Notes: a model not told the origin generated them from the sequence alone. A DNA stretch of 64,000 nucleotides from an uncultured Eubacteriales bacterium (GCA_948467545.1 CAOKER010000001.1:223477-287476), one strand, 5' to 3'; positions 29,424 through 37,643 are shown, counted from the stretch's first letter. Made by a program: numbers and translations.

Positions 29424-30638
29424 TCACATCTCGAATCCGTCGGTGATACCGCCGAGTCTTGCTGTATCCTTTTTCACATAGTACAGCTCTGTAATTTGAC
29501 TTGTGCTGTGCCCGAGCAGATCGGCGACCTGTCTTGGTGTCAGCGACTTAATTGTTCCGTCCTCCTGTTTGATCCCGTTCACCAAATTCGTCGCAAATGT
29601 GTGCCTAAGACTGTGCAGTCCTTTCTGCTCTATCCTTGCAGCTTTTAGGATTTTGTAGTATCGCTTGCGGAGATTGACCGGGCGTGTAAAACCGCCGTCG
29701 TGGTCGCATACAAGGGGCGTATTTTCGCCGAAGTACGCTTCCGCGCGTAAGTCCTCCACCGCCTCGACAGCCGCCTGATTCAGCGGTACAATGCGTTTAG
29801 AGGTGGCGCTCTTCGGCTTGCCGACCTTTATCTCCCTTCCGCTTGTGAATTCAGTACCATTTCTTCGCGATATCTCTTTCACGCCCCGCTGAACATACAA
29901 AACTTTCTTGTCAAGATCAATGTCGCTGTTCAAAAGTCCGAGCAACTCACCCGTTCTGAGACCCGTATTCAGCATGAGAATGTAAGCGGACGGTTGTTGA
30001 TATATCCGTTTTCCGTTACTCCAGCATCGGAATGCTTCTTCTTTGAATTTCTCTATCTCTTCGGGAGTGAATATCGTAACCGTTTCACATTCGGGCAGAT
30101 CCTCCTTATCCTGCGCGGATAGAAAGTTCGACTTCTTGATCATCTCCACATTGTCCATAGGATTCTTTGGAATCAGCCCATCGGTATAGAGATATCTGAA
30201 ATATTCGTTCAGCACGACATAAGCTTTTTTCACCGTTGTGTAAGCATATCCCTTGTTCATCCAGTAGTTCAGCAGATTTTTTACATCCGCTGCCGTGACA
30301 TCGCCAACTGCTTTTTCACCGAGCAGAGGATAAATCTGATTCTTTGCACTGCATTCGCTGCGGTCATATGTGGTCTGCTCCACGGACGGAAATTTGAACA
30401 CCCGAAGCCAGTTCTGCATACTGTCTTTAAGCTTCTTTTTGGACTCATCTGACTCCGACGCCTGATTTTCAAAATCTGCAATATATTCTGTCATTTTTTT
30501 GTTGACTGCCGATTTGGTCGTGCCGGAAAAACTTTTGCGTTTTCTCTCTCCATGCTCGTCCATATACCAGACCACTCCGCACCACCGACCGTCCGAGCGC
30601 TTGAACGCATTGCCGTTTGTTAAAAGTTTTCGTTGCAT
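29424..30638 (-). CDS. int: tyrosine site-specific integrase
   Basis: Catalyses insertion into and excision from the tRNA-Trp site. The N-terminal region (RSDGRWCGVVWYMDEHGERKRKSF) is an arm-binding domain of the Tn916 type. A SAM-like core-binding domain follows at about 65-165. The catalytic domain holds NTGLRTGELLGL (first Arg), LHSLRHTFATNL (His and second Arg), LGHSTSQITELYY (His and nucleophile Tyr). All six catalytic positions appear intact. At 404 residues it has the normal length. Its 3' end faces the att site at 29114. Its start overlaps the next gene by 19 bp. Confidence 0.95.
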   Translation of the reverse strand: MQRKLLTNGNAFKRSDGRWCGVVWYMDEHGERKRKSFSGTTKSAVNKKMTEYIADFENQASESDESKKKLKDSMQNWLRVFKFPSVEQTTYDRSECSAKNQIYPLLGEKAVGDVTAADVKNLLNYWMNKGYAYTTVKKAYVVLNEYFRYLYTDGLIPKNPMDNVEMIKKSNFLSAQDKEDLPECETVTIFTPEEIEKFKEEAFRCWSNGKRIYQQPSAYILMLNTGLRTGELLGLLNSDIDLDKKVLYVQRGVKEISRRNGTEFTSGREIKVGKPKSATSKRIVPLNQAAVEAVEDLRAEAYFGENTPLVCDHDGGFTRPVNLRKRYYKILKAARIEQKGLHSLRHTFATNLVNGIKQEDGTIKSLTPRQVADLLGHSTSQITELYYVKKDTARLGGITDGFEM

Positions 30639-30934
30639 TCATCATCACCCCCGTCCAGTATTTCAAATTCATAGATGCTGTTTTTTGTTGTCATGGTAAG
30701 AACATTTCCATCTATGACATATTCGCCATAGCCCGTGTTGAGCCAATTTCGACTGTGGTCAGTGAAGTTCAGATACAGTTTTCCGGGATGTTTTTCTGTA
30801 CTCTCGAACACGAATAGTTCGCCTTGAAATCCGATGTACCGTTCCCGCCACTTCCATTCGTCATACGGCTTGTCACTGATATTTGTAACCGATTTGAATT
30901 CGACTACCGTAAAAGCTCTGATATATTTCGGCAT
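30620..30934 (-). CDS. small conserved-looking protein upstream of integrase
   Basis: A 104-residue protein, starting at ATG 30934 after AAAGGAAGTGG, and overlapping the integrase start. The sequence alternates hydrophobic and polar residues in a beta-rich pattern (RYIGFQGELFVF, KLYLNFTDHS, EYVIDGNVLTMTTKNSIYEFEIL) with no recognised motif. The overlap suggests it is translated together with the integrase. Function unknown. Confidence 0.65.
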   Translation of the reverse strand: MPKYIRAFTVVEFKSVTNISDKPYDEWKWRERYIGFQGELFVFESTEKHPGKLYLNFTDHSRNWLNTGYGEYVIDGNVLTMTTKNSIYEFEILDGGDDECNENF

Positions 30935-31012
30935 TTTACCACTTCCTTTTGCTCCAACGATACCACACCGCATGCCGCTTATCCAGCGACAATAAAAAGT
31001 TTATCAAAGAAT

Positions 31013-32359
31013 TCACATATGCATTTTAAAGTCCTGCTCCTCTTCGTTGTATTCGGGAACGTTTCGGTCTGTTTTCAGTCCGTGCGCCTGCTTTTTCTGC
31101 TCGATTTTAGATTTAAGTTTGGAATCCATTTGTGAGCTGAGCTTGGCTCTGCGTTTATGACAGCTTGACGCTATCGCTTTGGCAAGCCAAGTGACAAGAT
31201 TTCCGACAGAAGAATTGACCGATACAGCCTGTACTGAATGTTCGTTTTGCATAATCAGAACGGCAGAGCGGATAACTGCATTTTTAATACTCCTAAATTC
31301 CTTGTTATCTTCCAATGGAATATCCGGCTTTTTCTTGTCATAATAAACGGACAGCTTTTCACGGTTCGCTTTGTTCCACTCAGAATACAACTCTGCAATT
31401 CGCTCATCTTTTGCCAACTCGCCAACGATTGCATCTACCGTCTGCTTAATATTTTTCGGCAGATATCCGTATACCTTTTTGCCTTTGTAATTTGTAAGCT
31501 GGTCGATTAGTTTGACATACAGATTTTGAATTTCTTCCGATGCAGATGTCGGTGTTTCCGCATCTCTCAGCAGTTCGTCTATTCTCTTTTTCGCTTCTGA
31601 ACGAACCTCGTCACGCATCTGTGTTTCCAATGTGAACGCATGATACATTTCACCTCGAAAAATATCCTTTGCAAACATCGCACGCATATCTTCGATCCCT
31701 TTGTTTGTGAGGTAGCCTTGCTTAGTATCCTTTGAATACACCATCAGGTGAATATGCGGATGATGTGTTGTATTATGAAAAGCGGCATACCACTGCATTT
31801 CGGAAGGCGCGATTTTATGCGCCTCGGCCATTTGCAGAGCATTTCGGCGAACAAGCTCTTTCCATACTTGGGCGTTATTGTATCCGAGCCGCTCCGCATC
31901 CTCACGCCGTAGGCTGATTACATGCGTCCAAAGTATACCTTCGTGATCTGCAACTTCATCTGCAACCTTATCAATATCAATTTTATCATCCATCTGCGAA
32001 AACAGTCCGTGCCTGCCGAGCTTTTCAACGCCCGGGCGCTCTCCATAGTAACTGACCAACTTTTTCACACCGTCAATACGGTCTGCGTTGCGTTCTATGA
32101 ATGCGTCAAGAAATTCTGTCGCCGCATATCGGGTTTCCTGTTCCTGATACATTTTCAGTTCGGGATACATAAGCGCTTCGGGAACGGCGGTTATACATTC
32201 GCAGATCAGCTCTCTCTGCTTTCTCGTTGCCGGTTTATGATCAATCCCGTTCGGCAGTTTTTCAACTCCTTCACGCGTTCCCATATATCTGATGAGCTTG
32301 CCTGCATTCGCTTTTGCGAGATTTTTGATATAGCGGCTTGTGAATATGATCTTTGGCAT
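31013..32359 (-). CDS. MobL/MobP3-type conjugative relaxase
   Basis: Nicks DNA at oriT to start mobilization. The N-terminus (PKIIFTSRYIKN, RYMGTREGVEKLPNG) is typical of MobL-family relaxases of gut Firmicutes. The HUH metal site is AAFHNTTHHPHIHLMVYS (about residue 200-217). A second conserved region is LVSYYGERPGVEKLGRHGLF. The C-terminal third is charged and helical. The product is 448 residues. It overlaps or nearly abuts the accessory gene upstream (gap of two bases), so the two form an operon. Confidence 0.88.
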   Translation of the reverse strand: MPKIIFTSRYIKNLAKANAGKLIRYMGTREGVEKLPNGIDHKPATRKQRELICECITAVPEALMYPELKMYQEQETRYAATEFLDAFIERNADRIDGVKKLVSYYGERPGVEKLGRHGLFSQMDDKIDIDKVADEVADHEGILWTHVISLRREDAERLGYNNAQVWKELVRRNALQMAEAHKIAPSEMQWYAAFHNTTHHPHIHLMVYSKDTKQGYLTNKGIEDMRAMFAKDIFRGEMYHAFTLETQMRDEVRSEAKKRIDELLRDAETPTSASEEIQNLYVKLIDQLTNYKGKKVYGYLPKNIKQTVDAIVGELAKDERIAELYSEWNKANREKLSVYYDKKKPDIPLEDNKEFRSIKNAVIRSAVLIMQNEHSVQAVSVNSSVGNLVTWLAKAIASSCHKRRAKLSSQMDSKLKSKIEQKKQAHGLKTDRNVPEYNEEEQDFKMHM

Positions 32360-32361
32360 AG

Positions 32362-32766
32362 TTATTCACCGTGCTGCCATTCGTAGGCATCTTCAAATGT
32401 AACAACGCCGCCAAGCCGCGCAACCTCTTCGGCACATGAGTTTCTCAGTCTTTCCATTGTGTTCTCATCAATTTCGCTCTGACTTGCAATCAGATTATTC
32501 ACGATAGATTGCTCGACCGACAGCTTGAAAAGCATTTTTGAGATATTCTGTTCTACACTTCCGATCTCACTTTTGATGCTTTGCGCAAGCAGGGGCGATA
32601 TGAAATCTATACATTTTTTCTGCCTTAAATATCCGATATAGAATTGGATTGCCTGTGTTACAAAATCACTTTTTGAGGTAGCGTTTGATTCACCTAACAT
32701 ACTTTCCATTTCTGAGACCTGTGACGGTCTTAGCCAGTATGCATATTTCTGCTTTTTATCTTCCAT
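32362..32766 (-). CDS. relaxosome accessory protein, ribbon-helix-helix-like
   Basis: A 134-residue protein directly upstream of the relaxase. The N-terminal 40 residues (KYAYWLRPSQVSEMESMLGESNATSKSDFVTQAIQFYIGYL) have the strand-helix-helix pattern of ribbon-helix-helix DNA-binding proteins such as MobC-type accessory factors. The rest is helical. Start ATG 32766 is chosen; an upstream in-frame TTG at 32796 is possible. It probably binds near oriT. Confidence 0.7.
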   Translation of the reverse strand: MEDKKQKYAYWLRPSQVSEMESMLGESNATSKSDFVTQAIQFYIGYLRQKKCIDFISPLLAQSIKSEIGSVEQNISKMLFKLSVEQSIVNNLIASQSEIDENTMERLRNSCAEEVARLGGVVTFEDAYEWQHGE

Positions 32767-32944
32767 AATTCCATAGACCCCGTTTTCTTTTTTCAAAAAT
32801 CTTTCGAAATGCGGTCGGCTCTGCCGTCCGCCGTGCTCTGTGAGGGGACAATAGACCCCTCACTTTAACCTGCTTCACTGTAGGTTCGGCATATCTTGTG
32901 TACTTTTCGCTTTCATACCGCCTTTTGATTTGTTTGTCGGTCAT
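32756..32944 (-). CDS. possible small basic protein in the mobilization operon
   Basis: A 62-codon frame from ATG 32944 overlapping both neighbours. The first 28 residues (TDKQIKRRYESEKYTRYAEPTVKQVKV) look protein-like, but the remainder spans an inverted repeat and may be untranslated or read differently. Function unknown and reality uncertain. Confidence 0.3.
   Translation of the reverse strand: MTDKQIKRRYESEKYTRYAEPTVKQVKVRGLLSPHRARRTAEPTAFRKIFEKRKRGLWNYGR
32840..32863. promoter_or_regulatory. inverted repeat upstream of the relaxase operon, oriT or operator candidate
   Basis: GTGAGGGG and CCCCTCAC form a perfect 8-bp stem around ACAATAGA. The right arm sequence GGGGTCTAT (minus strand) recurs just downstream, right before the accessory gene start. 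Hairpins like this next to a nick site are common at oriT, but the nick cannot be placed from sequence. Confidence 0.4.
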
Positions 32945-33353
32945 ACCGTTCCAATTTCCTGATCGCTTTTTCATGCGCCTGCTGACAGGCAGCTCTCTGT
33001 AACTGCTGTTCCAAATACAAGTTCTTTGCCTGCTTAATAGGCAGAATTATATAGAGCAGATTACCGTTGCGCTTTACTCCGCTTTTTGTTTGGATCTCTG
33101 TCGGCTCGATTCGAATCAATTGTTTTTCCTCCAGCCGTTTTACATATTTGCTCACCGTATTGCGGGACATCTTCAATGCGTCACCGATCGTTCTGAAACT
33201 CGGATGACATCTGAAAGTTTTTCTGTCCTCACGGTAGAGCAGATATGCATAGACAGCGATCTCTCCATAGGAAAGATTTAAGCAGAAAATTTCATTCGGC
33301 AGAGGAAAATAATCTCTGATTGCATCGCGTTTTTGATAACGGTTATACTTCAA
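32913..33353 (-). CDS. helix-turn-helix protein of the mobile element
   Basis: 146 residues. After a short N-terminus comes a winged-helix domain (LSYGEIAVYAYLLYREDRKTFRCHPSFRTIGDALKMSRNTVSKYVKRLEEKQLIRIE), as found in replication-initiator-like or regulatory proteins of mobilizable elements. The C-terminus is a basic, Gln-rich helix. It overlaps the excisionase-like gene by four bases, so they are co-translated. Confidence 0.8.
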   Translation of the reverse strand: MKYNRYQKRDAIRDYFPLPNEIFCLNLSYGEIAVYAYLLYREDRKTFRCHPSFRTIGDALKMSRNTVSKYVKRLEEKQLIRIEPTEIQTKSGVKRNGNLLYIILPIKQAKNLYLEQQLQRAACQQAHEKAIRKLERYDRQTNQKAV

Positions 33354-33559
33354 ATGCTGCCTCCTGTCTTTTGTTCAACCCATTGTCTGAAGTTTTCTTT
33401 CGGTACGATGAGCCTTGAGCCGATACGAAGTGATGGGAATCCTTTTTCATGCATCAGCTCGTAGCTGCTTGATATGGAAATACCCAACAGCTTCGCCACT
33501 GTTTTCGCATTAAGAAAAAGCGGAAGATCGTCGTAGCTTTTGTAAATACATTCCTTCAC
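33350..33559 (-). CDS. xis: excisionase-like DNA-binding protein
   Basis: A MerR-type small DNA-binding protein of 69 residues. FLNAKTVAKLLGISISSSYELMHEKGFPSLRIGSRLIVPKENFRQWVEQ is the excisionase-family winged helix. The start is GTG 33559, preceded at proper spacing by GGAG. Longer forms upstream have no ribosome site. It would direct the integrase towards excision. It is divergent from the DUF6076-like gene, with both promoters likely in the 150 bp between. Confidence 0.75.
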   Translation of the reverse strand: MKECIYKSYDDLPLFLNAKTVAKLLGISISSSYELMHEKGFPSLRIGSRLIVPKENFRQWVEQKTGGSI

Positions 33560-33712
33560 CTTTGACTCCTTTTGGTAGATGTTGAATTTATTGCTTATGT
33601 CATCTATTTTATCATTTCCCTTGCAAAAGAACAATAGATGTTGTACAATTATTTTGTATTCACTACTCACGGGCATACATCATCTATTTTTAAAAATATT
33701 TTTGGAGGATTT

Positions 33713-34894
33713 ATGTTTTCTTTTCGCGCATACTTTTTTGAGGGCGGCGTCTATATCAACGAAAAACAAAAATACGCCGCCAATGAAATTCTGACAGCGT
33801 ATCTGAATACAGATTATGCAGATGAAATTGACAAAGGACAGATTATCCATGAACTGAAACAACTTCGGGATCGACTCATGATTTCCGCCGATATGGATTA
33901 CGAAGATTACGAGCGCTACAACCGCAATGTTTACGCGGCGATGCAGATTCTCGACCGAGTGAACGAATGGATGATCGTCAGTCTGCCGCCGTATGACAGG
34001 ATTCTAACCCGACCGCTCAATAGGCTTGACGATGTGCTGAATCAGCACAGCTTTATTTTTAAAACAGGGCTTGAAGGGCTCGGCGTCGACTACTTCGATT
34101 GGGATGTTGTCACCGATTTCGGCACGGGTGAGGTGGATGAGGACGGCAACAGCCGCTTCCGTCTGCACCGGTTCTGTACGTGTGAGCCGGAGGATATCGG
34201 GTACTTCGATGAGGATTTGCTTGATGACCTGCGGGAGATGAACGAGGATGTCTGTTCTTTTTTCGACGAATATATTTCCTTCCTCGAATCATACATGACC
34301 GTTCACGAAATCTTCCGTCCGTTCATCGACAGATATCTCCACCGACGCGAGGCTTTCCCCACGGCAAAAGAAGTGGCAGATTATTTCGAAGCATTCAATT
34401 CAGAACACACAAGAAACTTCAAAAAAATCCATTGCCGCATGAACTCGTTTGGATACAAGGTTTTGAAAGAAACAGACAGCGAGCAAATGCTGTGTGAAGA
34501 GATTTTGTTTGATGATTTGCAATCGTTTCTCTATTACGATTTCTTCAGCGGCATCAGGAAGAATCATATCCCGAACAAATGCAAGAACTGCGGACGGTAT
34601 TTTCTTCTCAATGGCGGACAGTATTACAGCTACTGTGACAATACTCTTCCGGATGAGCCGGATAAGACCTGCCGCGACGTCGGCTCGCGCCGCCGCTATG
34701 CGGACAAGTGCAAAAACGATCCGATCTGGCAGACCTACAATCGCGCGTATAAGGCGCATTATGCGCGGTACATGAAAAAGAAAATGTCGGTATCGGAGTT
34801 TGAGCAGTGGTCACGGTATGCTGTGCAAATGAGAGAAAAGACAATAGCAGGGGAGATGGGATTTGGTGAGTATTACGCAGAAATGAGAAAATAA
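33713..34894 (+). CDS. DUF6076-like protein with C-terminal zinc-ribbon (CGNR-like)
   Basis: 393 residues, start ATG 33713 after TTTGGAGGATTT. The N-terminal two thirds are helical and unrecognised. The C-terminal 110 residues carry a putative zinc finger (CKNCGRYFLLNGGQYYSYCDN, then C-R-DVGSRRRYADKCKNDP) and a basic helical tail (YNRAYKAHYARYMKKKM), which suggests nucleic-acid binding. A truncated homologue occurs at 46119-46436 in element 2, in each case directly upstream of the same promoter-leader unit. That conserved pairing hints at a functional link. Confidence 0.7.
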   Translation: MFSFRAYFFEGGVYINEKQKYAANEILTAYLNTDYADEIDKGQIIHELKQLRDRLMISADMDYEDYERYNRNVYAAMQILDRVNEWMIVSLPPYDRILTRPLNRLDDVLNQHSFIFKTGLEGLGVDYFDWDVVTDFGTGEVDEDGNSRFRLHRFCTCEPEDIGYFDEDLLDDLREMNEDVCSFFDEYISFLESYMTVHEIFRPFIDRYLHRREAFPTAKEVADYFEAFNSEHTRNFKKIHCRMNSFGYKVLKETDSEQMLCEEILFDDLQSFLYYDFFSGIRKNHIPNKCKNCGRYFLLNGGQYYSYCDNTLPDEPDKTCRDVGSRRRYADKCKNDPIWQTYNRAYKAHYARYMKKKMSVSEFEQWSRYAVQMREKTIAGEMGFGEYYAEMRK

Positions 34895-34945
34895 CGGGGG
34901 GTATGTCATATATTGAAAAAAATTACGATAAAATAAAAAAACATC

Positions 34946-34975
34946 TTGACAATGCTATTGCTTTTATGATATACT
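34946..34975 (+). promoter_or_regulatory. promoter of the leader RNA, element 1
   Basis: TTGACA (34946-34951) and TATACT (34970-34975) with 18 bp between and an extended TGa before the -10. The same promoter is found in element 2 at 46492-46520. Confidence 0.8.
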
Positions 34976-34981
34976 TTAACC

Positions 34982-35114
34982 ATAGTAAGTTTTGCTACAT
35001 AAACCAATAATTTTAGTAATCCTAAAGCGTGCCACCATATACTGTGTGCCTACCCAATTGGATTTTCCTGCAGACGCACAGTTGAAGTACCTGCTTCACG
35101 TGCGTCTGTTTTTT
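34982..35114 (+). ncRNA. structured leader or small RNA ending in a terminator, copy 1
   Basis: From the predicted start to the T-run is about 130 nt with no plausible open frame. It closes with a hairpin: CAGACGCAC (35071-35079) pairs with GTGCGTCTG (35100-35108), inner TGAAG/CTTCA, then T6. An upstream segment CTGTGTG (35042-35048) can pair with CGCACAG (35075-35081), which would break the terminator stem. The sequence is conserved in element 2. The 35115-35501 gap before the maturase shows no gene. Confidence 0.6.
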
Positions 35115-35501
35115 ACTTTTACATTTTGTGATAGATATAATCTAAATTCCAGTAAAATGTTGCTATCCGAGATCCGAGAGGAATAATATTATCTCAAATT
35201 TAAGTATGTTTTGGAAAATCCGGAATGAGTTCAACTTCACCATCGTATTAACAAAATTGCCGTAACTGCTGAGATAAATGGCTGATTACAATAATTAAAA
35301 AACTCAGATTCGATGAAAAAACTCGAAACGGCTCATAACTCTGTAATAAAGAATAAATCATAGTATTAAATGACTACATCACCGTACCGGCGATCGATGT
35401 ATTCTCCAAATACCATAAAAAACATTATATCACAAAAGCTAAATGGCACTCGATTTTCATTTAAGTTTACAATATACATGATTTTATTTGGAGGTTTTAG
35501 A

Positions 35502-36863
35502 ATGATTAACTGGAATTTATATAAATTGTCAAGGTTCAATGTTTCAACTACTGATAGAGATGGAAACATACTTCTCACCAACACGATAACAAACGTTTTT
35601 GTAAAAATCATTAACAACAAGAAAGTACCTATACCTTCCTTTGAGATGAATGAAAAATTGTTTGATCGTATGAGCAAATCCACTTTGAACAAAATGATTC
35701 AATATGGAGTAATTGTGAAAAATGAAATGAATCAAGATGGTGTGATTGATGATATATATATAGACACTGTTGAAAACAACAAAAGATTGGATATTGTGGT
35801 ACTTACGACGAATCAGTGTAATTTTAGCTGTGTTTATTGTTTTCAGAAAAGGGAGGAACACTTCTTAAACTTCAACCAATATGATGCGCTCACATTATTT
35901 ATTGAAGAAAAAATTAAAAAATATGGTTATCAGAATGTAAAGATTCGCTGGTTTGGCGGTGAACCGCTCTTGGGAATGGAAGGTATTCGTTATTTTTCTA
36001 AAAATATAAATGCTTTACGTAAGCAATACAATTTCACATATGGATGTGGAATTATTACAAATGGGTATTTGCTGAATCTCGAAACTTTTAAAGAGTTATA
36101 TAAATATAATGTGGTTACTTATCAAATATCAATTGACGGTCTTCCTGAAATTAAACATAGAGTTATGAATAATGGTAATTCTACATTTGAAAAGATATTC
36201 GAGAATTTAAAAAAAATTAGAGATAATATAAAATTTCAGATGTTTTCAATTACTATCAGAATTAATTTTACAAAAGAGTTATTGGCACGCGCCGATGAAA
36301 TTGTAAATCTTTTTTATAGCGAATTTGGAAACGATAAAAGATTCTGCTTTTCGTTTATTCCTGTGTTTGATTGGAGTTACAAAGATAGTGATTATATGAA
36401 AGCCGAGCGCTTGCATGCCGAACTAATTCATGAAAAGGATGTATCTAATATTATGAAGAAATATGGTGACAAACTTGACTTTAAAGCATGGACTAATTTG
36501 CTGTTTGCGCATAATGATTGTTGGGCAGGAACTAAACACGGATATACCATCGATGCCAATGGCGATATTTTAAAATGTGATTTCAAGCTTGAAGGATTTG
36601 AAGAAAACAAAGTAGGCACTATTGATGAAAATGGTAATTTAAGTTTTAGTTATGAAAAAGAAAGTCGATGGATTTTTGATACGCCTCTTACAGAATGCTA
36701 TGCTTGTGAATGCTTTCCGCTGTGCCTGTCAACATCATGCGGTGCGGCAAGAATACAAGGAATTATGCAGAATAAATGTTTATCGTTTAAACAGCGTGTG
36801 CTAGACTATTTAGAAATAGAAAGCTACAATTCAAACAACCACTTTTGGGAGGTCTCATTATGA
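35502..36863 (+). CDS. radical SAM/SPASM peptide maturase, cassette 1 (CcpM-like)
   Basis: A 453-residue radical SAM enzyme predicted to modify the Cys-rich precursors encoded just downstream. The AdoMet-binding cluster motif is CNFSCVYC (Cys106, Cys110, Cys113). WFGGEPLL and the QISIDGL strand are typical of SPASM-type peptide maturases. The C-terminal SPASM region (from about residue 345) has CWAGTKHGYTIDANGDILKC and then CYACECFPLC and CG-C cysteines for auxiliary Fe-S clusters. Residues 1-100 may bind the leader. Start ATG 35502 follows TTTGGAGG. The stop overlaps the next start (ATGA). Sequence is visibly more A+T-rich than the backbone. Confidence 0.88.
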   Translation: MINWNLYKLSRFNVSTTDRDGNILLTNTITNVFVKIINNKKVPIPSFEMNEKLFDRMSKSTLNKMIQYGVIVKNEMNQDGVIDDIYIDTVENNKRLDIVVLTTNQCNFSCVYCFQKREEHFLNFNQYDALTLFIEEKIKKYGYQNVKIRWFGGEPLLGMEGIRYFSKNINALRKQYNFTYGCGIITNGYLLNLETFKELYKYNVVTYQISIDGLPEIKHRVMNNGNSTFEKIFENLKKIRDNIKFQMFSITIRINFTKELLARADEIVNLFYSEFGNDKRFCFSFIPVFDWSYKDSDYMKAERLHAELIHEKDVSNIMKKYGDKLDFKAWTNLLFAHNDCWAGTKHGYTIDANGDILKCDFKLEGFEENKVGTIDENGNLSFSYEKESRWIFDTPLTECYACECFPLCLSTSCGAARIQGIMQNKCLSFKQRVLDYLEIESYNSNNHFWEVSL

Positions 36864-37312
36864 TCGAAAAGCGGTTAAATCAATTATTAGAGGACAATGG
36901 TTTGTATGATTCGGACAGTGAAATGCAAGAAAAACTATTGTCAGAAATGGATTCCTTAAGATTTATTCAATTAGTTGTTGCAATTGAAAATGAATTTAAT
37001 ATAGGAATTCCTGATGAATACTTGTTATTACAGTATTTTAGAAAAAAAGATGAGATAGTGAAAATTATTGAAGAAACTGTATCAGCTGAGCTTAAAAATA
37101 TAAATGATGTTGTTGAAAGAGAACAGTGCATAGGCTGTTTAGCATGTATCCAACTCTGTCCATATGGGAACTTGGAAATTTGTTATGGAAAGTTTCCATA
37201 TCCTGTACCTGTAGTGTTTGAAAACTGTGATAATTGTGGAATTTGTTTATTAGAATGTCCGGCTAAAGCCAATGAACATATTGACTCAGAAGATTTCGAT
37301 AGGTGGAGGTAA
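36860..37312 (+). CDS. carrier-protein-like domain fused to a 2[4Fe-4S] ferredoxin, cassette 1
   Basis: 150 residues. Residues 1-80 resemble an acyl carrier protein, with the candidate phosphopantetheine serine in MDSLRFIQLVVAIENEF and the usual IPDE before helix 3. Residues about 90-140 are a bacterial ferredoxin with two cluster motifs, CIGCLACIQLCP and CDNCGICLLECP. Cassette 2 has only the carrier part. The ferredoxin may feed electrons to the maturase. The carrier's cargo is unknown. Clostridial peptide maturation systems with a carrier-related protein are known from comparative genomics (from memory, TIGR04069-like). Confidence 0.82.
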   Translation: MIEKRLNQLLEDNGLYDSDSEMQEKLLSEMDSLRFIQLVVAIENEFNIGIPDEYLLLQYFRKKDEIVKIIEETVSAELKNINDVVEREQCIGCLACIQLCPYGNLEICYGKFPYPVPVVFENCDNCGICLLECPAKANEHIDSEDFDRWR

Positions 37313-37319
37313 AATCATC

Positions 37320-37460
37320 ATGAAGAGGCTTAATAAAAAGTGTCATATTGAGCTTTTTAAAGTAATACTTTGCGCAGGTATTGCACCGATGGCAACTTAT
37401 GAAGCAGATTGTTGGAGCGGAGTTTGCTATAGCTCAGGATGTTACTCGAAAGGTTGTTAA
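37320..37460 (+). CDS. RiPP precursor peptide 1a
   Basis: 46 residues, ATG 37320 with GGAGG ten bases upstream. The basic N-terminal leader (MKRLNKKCHIELFK) is followed by VILCAGIAPMATYEAD and the C-terminal core CWSGVCYSSGCYSKGC. Cys31, 36, 41 and 46 are spaced exactly five apart, each of the first three followed by an aromatic residue and Ser. The earlier Cys8 and Cys18 lie in the leader. It is the probable maturase substrate. The cleavage point is not visible; the ATYEAD/C junction is one option. Confidence 0.85.
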   Translation: MKRLNKKCHIELFKVILCAGIAPMATYEADCWSGVCYSSGCYSKGC

Positions 37461-37496
37461 TGCAGTAATTATTAAATAAGGAAAGGGAATGTACTC

Positions 37497-37643
37497 ATGA
37501 TTAAAAAAACTTTAAAAAAGAGACTTTCTAACAAGGAAAATAAAGTGATTTTGTGCGCGGGTATCGCGCCAATGGCAACTTATGAAGCAGATTGTTGGAG
37601 TGGCGTATGCTACAGTTCTGCTTGTTATTCTATGGGATGCTGA
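37497..37643 (+). CDS. RiPP precursor peptide 1b
   Basis: 48 residues, ATG 37497 after AAGGAAAGGG. The C-terminal 29 residues match precursor 1a except for two substitutions (core CWSGVCYSSACYSMGC), whereas the N-terminal leader differs (MIKKTLKKRLSNKENK). Most DNA differences in the shared part are synonymous, indicating that selection maintains both copies. The Cys pentad spacing is unchanged. Found between precursor 1a and the subtilase gene. Confidence 0.85.
   Translation: MIKKTLKKRLSNKENKVILCAGIAPMATYEADCWSGVCYSSACYSMGC

Noticed and set aside
29215..29481. Plus-strand frames between tRNA-Trp and the integrase
   Set aside because: They overlap the integrase 3' end antisense and lack a ribosome site or recognisable motifs.
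34090..34296. Ser-rich minus-strand frames inside the DUF6076-like gene
   Set aside because: They are antisense to a well-supported plus-strand gene and have low-complexity composition.
34982..35114. T-box or other known riboswitch upstream of cassette 1
   Set aside because: No T-box AGGGTGG-ACCGCG block and no recognised aptamer core. The leader is reported as unknown instead.
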